A DNA stretch of 10,008 nucleotides, taken from the NCBI GenBank assembly GCA_018224485.1, contig JAGTVE010000315.1, positions 1-10,008 on the forward strand, read 5' to 3'. Every line of letters starts with the position of its first letter. The stretch's first letter is position 1. A program made the translations under genes and the position numbers. The DNA is from Thioalkalivibrio sp. GTDB lineage: Bacteria > Pseudomonadota > Gammaproteobacteria > Ectothiorhodospirales > Ectothiorhodospiraceae. The notes beneath the pieces were generated by a model. It ran no database searches, was not told where the DNA came from, and saw nothing but the letters and a program-made list of their open reading frames with translations. This document shows, one piece after another, positions 6,067-10,008 of the stretch.

Positions 6067-6238
6067 GGCGGTAAGCGCCGGCAGCGCTGGCGATCGGTCG
6101 CGCTGACGGATGCCCGGAGTAATGGCTGGGGAGGGGGCGGTGGGCCCGGCCCTCACCCCCGGCCCCTCTCCCGCAAGCGGGAGAGGGGAGAATGCTGCCC
6201 CGCTTGCGGGGGGGGGTTGGGGGAGGGGGTCGCCCGCC
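6067..6238. other. Convergent intergenic gap filled with G/C-rich repeats
   Basis: The gap lies between the stops of the PA2779-type gene and lpxB. It holds two hairpins and the 15-mer GGATGCCCGGAGTAA (6108-6122) that recurs at 9686-9700. No ORF with coding character was seen. Confidence 0.6.
6108..6211. repeat. Composite dispersed repeat, copy 1
   Basis: Parts in order: GGATGCCCGGAGTAA (6108-6122), GGCCCTCACCCCCGGCCCC (6148-6166), a 12-bp inverted repeat CCCCTCTCCCGC-AA-GCGGGAGAGGGG (6163-6188), and CCCCGC-TT-GCGGGG (6198-6211). The 15-mer recurs exactly, and the 19-mer recurs inverted with one mismatch, in the copy at 9632-9764. The hairpins could also act as a two-way, factor-aided terminator for the converging genes, but neither side has a T-tract. 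Confidence 0.7.
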
Positions 6239-7402
6239 TTAGGCCGGACCGTTGCCGAGCCGCCCGGTCTCCAGTAGCTCCAGCGCGGCATCCGCCGCGC
6301 GCTCGTCGGCCCCGCCAGGGCCGAGCCGTTCCCGCACCTGGCCGAGCGCGTCGCGCATTGCGGCCAGCCTCGCCGGATCCTCCAGCAGCCCCAGGGCCTC
6401 GTCACAGAGCGCGGCGGGATTGGCGGAGCGCTGCAGCCGCTCGGGAACCAGGCGCGCTCCCCCGACGATATTCGCGAGCGCGATGTGGGGAACGCGGACC
6501 AGTCGCGAGAAGAGGGCGTAGCTGAGGGGTGCCATGCGATAGATCACGATCATCGGTGTCTGCAGCAGCGCGGCCTCCAGGGTGGCGGTGCCGGAACTGA
6601 TCAGCAGCAGGTCGCTCGCGGCCATCACCTCGCGGGCACGGTCGGGACCCGTAAGCAGCGTCACGGGCAGCCCGTCACTCGGTGCCAGGACCTCCAGGTC
6701 GTCACGGTGAATCCCGGAAGCCAGCGGCACCACGAACTGCAGGTCTCCATGCCGGCGCTGCAGGCAGCGTGCGGTGGCGACCATCACAGGCCAGTGGCGC
6801 CGGATCTCACCGCGCCGCGACCCCGGCAGCAACCCGAGCAGGCATGTTCCGTGCGGGACGTCCAGCTCTTGGCGAAGATCCTTGATCGGGACGTCGATCT
6901 GGTCCACCAGGGGATTGCCGACGTAACGGACGGGAATCCCGTGCTCCTGGTAGATCCGGGTCTCGAACGGGAAGAGCACGGCCATCGCGTCCACGCTGCG
7001 CCGGATCCGGTGGATCCGTTTCTGACGCCAGGCCCAGATCTGCGGGCTCACGTAGAACAACACGGGAATCCCGAGCTGGCGTGCATGTGCGCCCAGGCGC
7101 AGGTTGAATTCCACGTAGTCGACGAGCACCAGCAGGTCTGGCCGTGTCTCCTCGAGGTGGCGCTGCATGCGGCGCAAAAACCCGCGCAGACGGTTGTACT
7201 GCGTGATCACGTCCCACAGGCCCATCACCGCGACCTCGGAGACGTCGATCAGCGTCTCCGCCCCGGCAGCCCGCATCCGCTCGCCGCCCATGCCCGTGAA
7301 ACGCAGATCGGGCCGGCGGGCCCCAAGGGACCGCACCATGCCCGCGGCCAGGTTGTCGCCGGAGCTTTCGCCGGCGCAGACGACGACATGCGTCTTCGGC
7401 AT
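6239..7402 (-). CDS. lpxB: Lipid-A-disaccharide synthase
   Basis: LpxB is the GT19 glycosyltransferase that joins UDP-2,3-diacyl-glucosamine to lipid X (2,3-diacyl-glucosamine 1-phosphate) at the cytoplasmic face of the inner membrane, forming the beta-1',6 disaccharide of lipid A. The 387 residues carry the family landmarks in order: GESSGDN (11-17), GMGGERM (37-43), VDYVEFNLRL (94-103), SPQIWAW (119-125), GNPLVDQ (162-168), LPGSRRGEI (192-200) and GTATLEAAL (271-279). The length is normal. The ATG at 7402 has GAGG five bases ahead. It is the last gene of a minus-strand set behind a probable gnnA-gnnB pair, with 66 bases to gnnB. The stop is TAA, the only one in the window. Identification is secure. 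Confidence 0.97.
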   Translation of the reverse strand: MPKTHVVVCAGESSGDNLAAGMVRSLGARRPDLRFTGMGGERMRAAGAETLIDVSEVAVMGLWDVITQYNRLRGFLRRMQRHLEETRPDLLVLVDYVEFNLRLGAHARQLGIPVLFYVSPQIWAWRQKRIHRIRRSVDAMAVLFPFETRIYQEHGIPVRYVGNPLVDQIDVPIKDLRQELDVPHGTCLLGLLPGSRRGEIRRHWPVMVATARCLQRRHGDLQFVVPLASGIHRDDLEVLAPSDGLPVTLLTGPDRAREVMAASDLLLISSGTATLEAALLQTPMIVIYRMAPLSYALFSRLVRVPHIALANIVGGARLVPERLQRSANPAALCDEALGLLEDPARLAAMRDALGQVRERLGPGGADERAADAALELLETGRLGNGPA

Positions 7403-7468
7403 CAGGGCCTCGGGACCGTGCTCTTACCCCCGGGGTGTACGGGGCGTTCCCTGGCCATCCTGCGCCGT

Positions 7469-8566
7469 TCAGGCAAGGGCGCTGCGGATGCGTTCGGCAA
7501 TGAAGTCGACCTGGGCATCCTCCAGCTCCGGAAAGACCGGCAGGGAGAGGCAGCGCGCTGCGACCGACTCGGCCACGGGCAGGCTCGGCGGTGCAGCGTC
7601 ACGGCCGTCGAATGCGGCCTGACGGTGGAGCGGGATCGGGTAGTAGATTGCGTGGCCGATTTCGGCCTCCTGCAGCGCCGCCATCACCGCCTCGCGGCGC
7701 TCGGTGAGCACCGTGTACTGATGGTAGACGTGGAGTCCGATGCCATCCTCGAACGGGATCTCCACGTCCACATCCGCGAGCGCCTCGGCGTAGCGGGCCG
7801 CGACGCGCCGGCGCGCCTGGTTGAATGCGTCGATGCGCTTCAGCTTCACGCGCAGGATCGCCGCCTGGATCTCGTCGAGCCGGGAGTTGTAGCCGATCTC
7901 GTCGTGGTGGTAGCGGACCCTGGAGCCGTGATTGCGCAGCTTCAGCAGACGCTCCGCGGCCGGCGTGCAGTTGGTGGTGACCAGGCCTCCGTCACCATAG
8001 CCGCCGAGGTTCTTGCTGGGGAAGAAACTGAAACAGCCGAAGGCGGCGGCGCTGCCGGTCTGGACCCCGTCGATGTGTGCGCCGAAGGACTGCGCGCAGT
8101 CCTCGATCAGCAGCAGCAGGTGATCCTCCGCGAGCCGGGTCAGCGCCGGCATGTCCGCCGGCTGCCCGAACAGGTGCACGGGAATGATCGCGCGCGTGCG
8201 CGGGGTGATGGCCCGGGCCACCGCCTCGGGGTCGATGTTGAACGTGCGCGGATCGATGTCGACGAAGACCGGTTCAGCTCCCACGTACCGGATCGCTTCC
8301 GCGGTCGCGATGAAGGTGAACGGGGTGGTGATCACCTCGTCCCCGGGCCCCAGATCGGCCGCACGCAGCGCCAGGTGCAGCGCGTCGGTGCCCGAGGCGC
8401 AGCTGATCGCGTGGGTCACCCCGAGGTATTCCGCGAGCTCGGACTCCAGTGCGTGGACGTTGGGGCCCAGGATGAACCGCGTGCTCTCGAGGACCTCGGC
8501 GATGGCCGCATCGATCTCGCCGCGCAGGTCCTGATACTGCCGCTTCAGGTCGACCATTGGAATCAT
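7469..8566 (-). CDS. gnnB: DegT/DnrJ/EryC1 sugar aminotransferase, probable GnnB
   Basis: A 365-residue PLP-dependent sugar aminotransferase. Landmarks: VDLKRQYQDL at the start, SGTDAL (58-63), the TPFTFIATAEA loop (81-91), HLFGQPADM (131-139), EDCAQS (155-160) with the PLP-contacting Asp156, and FFPSKNLGGYGDGG with the Schiff-base lysine K185. Such enzymes transfer an amino group from glutamate to a keto-sugar nucleotide. Its ATG overlaps the stop of the dehydrogenase gene (ATGA) and lpxB follows, which is the gnnA-gnnB-lpxB context described in Acidithiobacillus ferrooxidans. There GnnB aminates UDP-3-keto-GlcNAc to the 3-amino sugar used by LpxA. The main alternative is a WbpE-like enzyme of O-antigen diacetamido-uronic acid synthesis. 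Placement beside lpxB, with no other O-antigen genes in the window, favours GnnB. Confidence 0.78.
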   Translation of the reverse strand: MIPMVDLKRQYQDLRGEIDAAIAEVLESTRFILGPNVHALESELAEYLGVTHAISCASGTDALHLALRAADLGPGDEVITTPFTFIATAEAIRYVGAEPVFVDIDPRTFNIDPEAVARAITPRTRAIIPVHLFGQPADMPALTRLAEDHLLLLIEDCAQSFGAHIDGVQTGSAAAFGCFSFFPSKNLGGYGDGGLVTTNCTPAAERLLKLRNHGSRVRYHHDEIGYNSRLDEIQAAILRVKLKRIDAFNQARRRVAARYAEALADVDVEIPFEDGIGLHVYHQYTVLTERREAVMAALQEAEIGHAIYYPIPLHRQAAFDGRDAAPPSLPVAESVAARCLSLPVFPELEDAQVDFIAERIRSALA

Positions 8567-9558
8567 GCCTTGGCTCCCCCCGGCTGCGGGACTTCAGTCC
8601 TGGTCACCACGTTCAGGTTGGAGTGCACCAGGTCCGTGATCCTGGCCGCGGTCTCCAGGGCGCGCTGGCCGGCCCGACCGTCGACGATCACCGGCTGTTC
8701 GCCTCTCGCCGCCGCGACGAAGGCCTGGATCTCGGCGAGAAGGGCATCGGCATCACCGAAGATCAGTTCCTCGCTCTGAATCTCGGGGACGCCGGTATCC
8801 GGGTCGTCATCCCCCATATGATGCAGTGCCAGGGTCCGGTTCTGAAAGTCGATGGAGGCATAGCCGTGCGGCTGGAAGATGCGCATGCGCCGCTCTGACC
8901 GGGTGCTGACCCGGCTTGAGGTGACGTTGGCGACGCAGCCGTTGGCAAACTCGAGGCGCGCATTCGCGATGTCGATGTCACCGGTCAGTATCTGCGCACC
9001 CGAGGCGCGGATATCGGACAGTGGCGCATTCACCAGCGTGAGGATGATGTCGATGTCGTGGATCATCAGGTCCAGCACCACCGAGACGTCCGTGGCCCTC
9101 GGCTTGAACGGGGCCAGTCGGTGCGACTCGATGAAGCGCGGCTCGAGCGGTTCCTCCAGCAGCCGCCGAAGGGCCGTGTTGAAGCGTTCGAGGTGTCCGA
9201 CCTGCAGGACCACGCCCCGATCCTCGGCGAGCTGGTTCAGCGCCTCCGCCTCCTCGATGGTGGTGGTGATCGGTTTTTCCACCAGCACGTGGCAACCGAC
9301 GTCGAGGAAGTCCCGGGCAATCGCGTAGTGCAGCGTGGTCGGTGCGGCGATGCTCACTGCATCGACCCTTCCGAGCAGCGCCCGATGGTCGAGCACCGGC
9401 TCGCAGTCATGCCTCGTGGCAACCTCGCGGGCGGTGGCCGCGTTGCTGTCGACCACCGCGACCAGCTCGGTGTCCGGGAGTTGCGCGTACTTGGCGGCGT
9501 GCCATTTTCCAAGGTGGCCGACGCCGACAACGGCACAGCGGAGTGGAGGAGTAGACAT
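8563..9558 (-). CDS. gnnA: Gfo/Idh/MocA NAD-dependent sugar dehydrogenase, probable GnnA
   Basis: A 331-residue oxidoreductase with the N-terminal Rossmann GxGxxG at 12-17 (VVGVGHLGKWHA), the EKP motif at 94-96 with the catalytic lysine K95, and DLMIHDIDI with D163 and H167 in the usual catalytic positions. GnnA oxidises the 3-hydroxyl of UDP-GlcNAc with NAD+, giving the keto sugar for GnnB. The ATG at 9558 (MSTPPLRCAVVG) is the natural start; the open frame further upstream translates the G/C repeat and is not coding. The stop overlaps gnnB (ATGA), so the two enzymes are probably made in equal amounts, which suits an unstable keto intermediate. A WbpB-like UDP-GlcNAcA dehydrogenase is the main alternative, because the two subfamilies are hard to separate without alignment. 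Confidence 0.77.
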   Translation of the reverse strand: MSTPPLRCAVVGVGHLGKWHAAKYAQLPDTELVAVVDSNAATAREVATRHDCEPVLDHRALLGRVDAVSIAAPTTLHYAIARDFLDVGCHVLVEKPITTTIEEAEALNQLAEDRGVVLQVGHLERFNTALRRLLEEPLEPRFIESHRLAPFKPRATDVSVVLDLMIHDIDIILTLVNAPLSDIRASGAQILTGDIDIANARLEFANGCVANVTSSRVSTRSERRMRIFQPHGYASIDFQNRTLALHHMGDDDPDTGVPEIQSEELIFGDADALLAEIQAFVAAARGEQPVIVDGRAGQRALETAARITDLVHSNLNVVTRTEVPQPGGAKA

Positions 9559-9631
9559 GACGAACCCCGACGGGTTTTGATCGGATGCTGTGGTAGTGTA
9601 CCGCGCCGGACCGGTCGGCTGTGCACGGCGT

Positions 9632-9764
9632 GCCGCACCCCCACCCCAACACTCCCCCGCAGGCGGGGCCGAAGGGTGGAGGGCAGGATGCCCGGAGTAA
9701 CGGGGTCGGGGGTGAGGGCCGACGCCGCACCCCCACCCCAATCCTCCCCCGCCTGCGGGGGAGG
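9632..9764. repeat. Composite dispersed repeat, copy 2
   Basis: GCCGCACCCCCACCCCAA occurs twice as an exact direct repeat (9632-9649 and 9724-9741), 92 bases apart. Each copy leads into a C-run/G-run hairpin: CCCCGC-AG-GCGGGG (9655-9668) and CCTCCCCCGC-CT-GCGGGGGAGG (9743-9764). Between them lie GGATGCCCGGAGTAA (9686-9700) and GGGGTCGGGGGTGAGGGCC (9702-9720), both shared with the copy at 6108-6211, the second one inverted. Confidence 0.75.
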
Positions 9765-9817
9765 GCGATTTTCATCGTCTGCGTGGCGGGGTGCGATGAC
9801 AGTGAGGCCAAACAATC

Positions 9818-9833
9818 CGTCCGGTTCCGGACG
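9818..9833. promoter_or_regulatory. Dyad just upstream of the rnhB RBS
   Basis: CGTCCGG-TT-CCGGACG is an inverted repeat with 7-bp arms and a two-base centre, ending five bases before the GGAAGAGG Shine-Dalgarno (9838-9845). It could be an operator or a leader stem; no known motif was recognised. Confidence 0.4.
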
Positions 9834-9849
9834 CGGGGGAAGAGGTCGG

Positions 9850-10008
9850 ATGCGGTGTCAGGGTGCGGGCGGGTCCCGGACGGTGCGGGGATTCGCGGGG
9901 GTGGATGAAGTGGGCCGGGGGCCACTGGCGGGGCCTGTCGTGGCTGCGGCGGTGATCCTTCCCGAGCCCTGCGCGGTCGTCGGGCTTGCCGACTCGAAGC
10001 AGCTCGAC
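9850..10008 (+). CDS. rnhB: Ribonuclease HII, N-terminal part (runs off window)
   Basis: The first 53 residues of RNase HII, which nicks RNA in DNA-RNA hybrids and removes misincorporated ribonucleotides. The signature GVDEVGRGPLAGPVV places the catalytic Asp19 and Glu20 and the GRG motif (22-24), and GLADSKQL (45-52) matches the conserved DSK segment. The ATG at 9850 has GGAAGAGG at 9838-9845, four bases away; about 16 residues precede the conserved core, a normal length. In E. coli rnhB lies directly after lpxB in the same direction. Here it is divergent from the lipid A genes and separated by repeats, so the ancestral lpxA-lpxB-rnhB order has been rearranged. The 3' end is outside the window. 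Confidence 0.95.
   Translation, partial: MRCQGAGGSRTVRGFAGVDEVGRGPLAGPVVAAAVILPEPCAVVGLADSKQLD

Larger units (their letters stand above)
9559..9849. other. Divergent gnnA-rnhB intergenic region
   Basis: This region must hold the promoters of both divergent genes but is dominated by G/C-rich repeat units at 9632-9764. A TACACT hexamer on the minus strand (plus 9591-9596) could be a -10 box for gnnA, though no matching -35 was found. A small dyad, AACCC-CGAC-GGGTT (9563-9576), overlaps the only purine-rich stretch ahead of the gnnA ATG. Confidence 0.45.

Noticed and set aside
6163..6211. CRISPR-like or tandem repeat array
   Set aside because: There are only two unequal hairpins without regular spacers; they fit dispersed G/C-rich repeats.
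6485..8779. Very long plus-strand open frame opposite lpxB and gnnB
   Set aside because: It is the antisense of two secure genes, with His/Gln/Asp-rich low-information translation and no motif.

Overview
The window is GC-rich bacterial chromosome with dense, tightly packed genes. Lipid A genes (lpxB, a probable gnnA/gnnB pair), a PA2779-type protein, paired TldD/TldE proteins and an ArgE of the gamma-proteobacterial kind point to a Gram-negative gammaproteobacterium. A high-GC chemolithotroph or purple sulfur bacterium relative (Chromatiales/Ectothiorhodospiraceae-like) would fit. That placement is inference from gene content, not from a marker gene.

Layout. (1) Positions 1-1363, plus strand: the 3' end of argE, interrupted by an in-frame TAG; a Nudix hydrolase; and a small PilZ-like protein whose ribosome binding site abuts a perfect 20-bp palindrome. 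(2) Positions 1389-4773, minus strand: a three-gene operon read as unknown coiled-coil membrane protein, then a TldD-type metalloprotease, then its TldE/PmbA-type partner. Both junctions overlap (ATGA and TGATG), which suggests translational coupling. (3) Positions 4774-5158: a divergent intergenic region holding a REP-like inverted doublet and two other dyads. (4) Positions 5159-6066, plus strand: an unrecognised small protein rich in conserved-looking cysteines, then a PA2779-family secreted or membrane protein. (5) Positions 6239-9558, minus strand: Gfo/Idh/MocA dehydrogenase, DegT-type aminotransferase and lpxB, the first two overlapping by ATGA. This matches the gnnA-gnnB-lpxB arrangement known from Acidithiobacillus ferrooxidans, where GnnA/GnnB make a 3-amino UDP-GlcNAc so that lipid A carries amide-linked rather than ester-linked primary acyl chains. 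(6) Positions 9850-10008, plus strand: the start of rnhB (RNase HII), divergent from the lipid A genes and cut by the window end.

The best leads are the gnnAB-lpxB cluster (predicted all-amide lipid A), the membrane protein-TldD-TldE operon, the amber codon in argE that would remove a metal-ligand histidine, and a family of G/C-rich repeats on both sides of the lipid A genes. No tRNA, rRNA, CRISPR array, transposase or prophage gene was seen. Ten of the eleven gene ends visible in the window use TGA, one uses TAA and none uses TAG.
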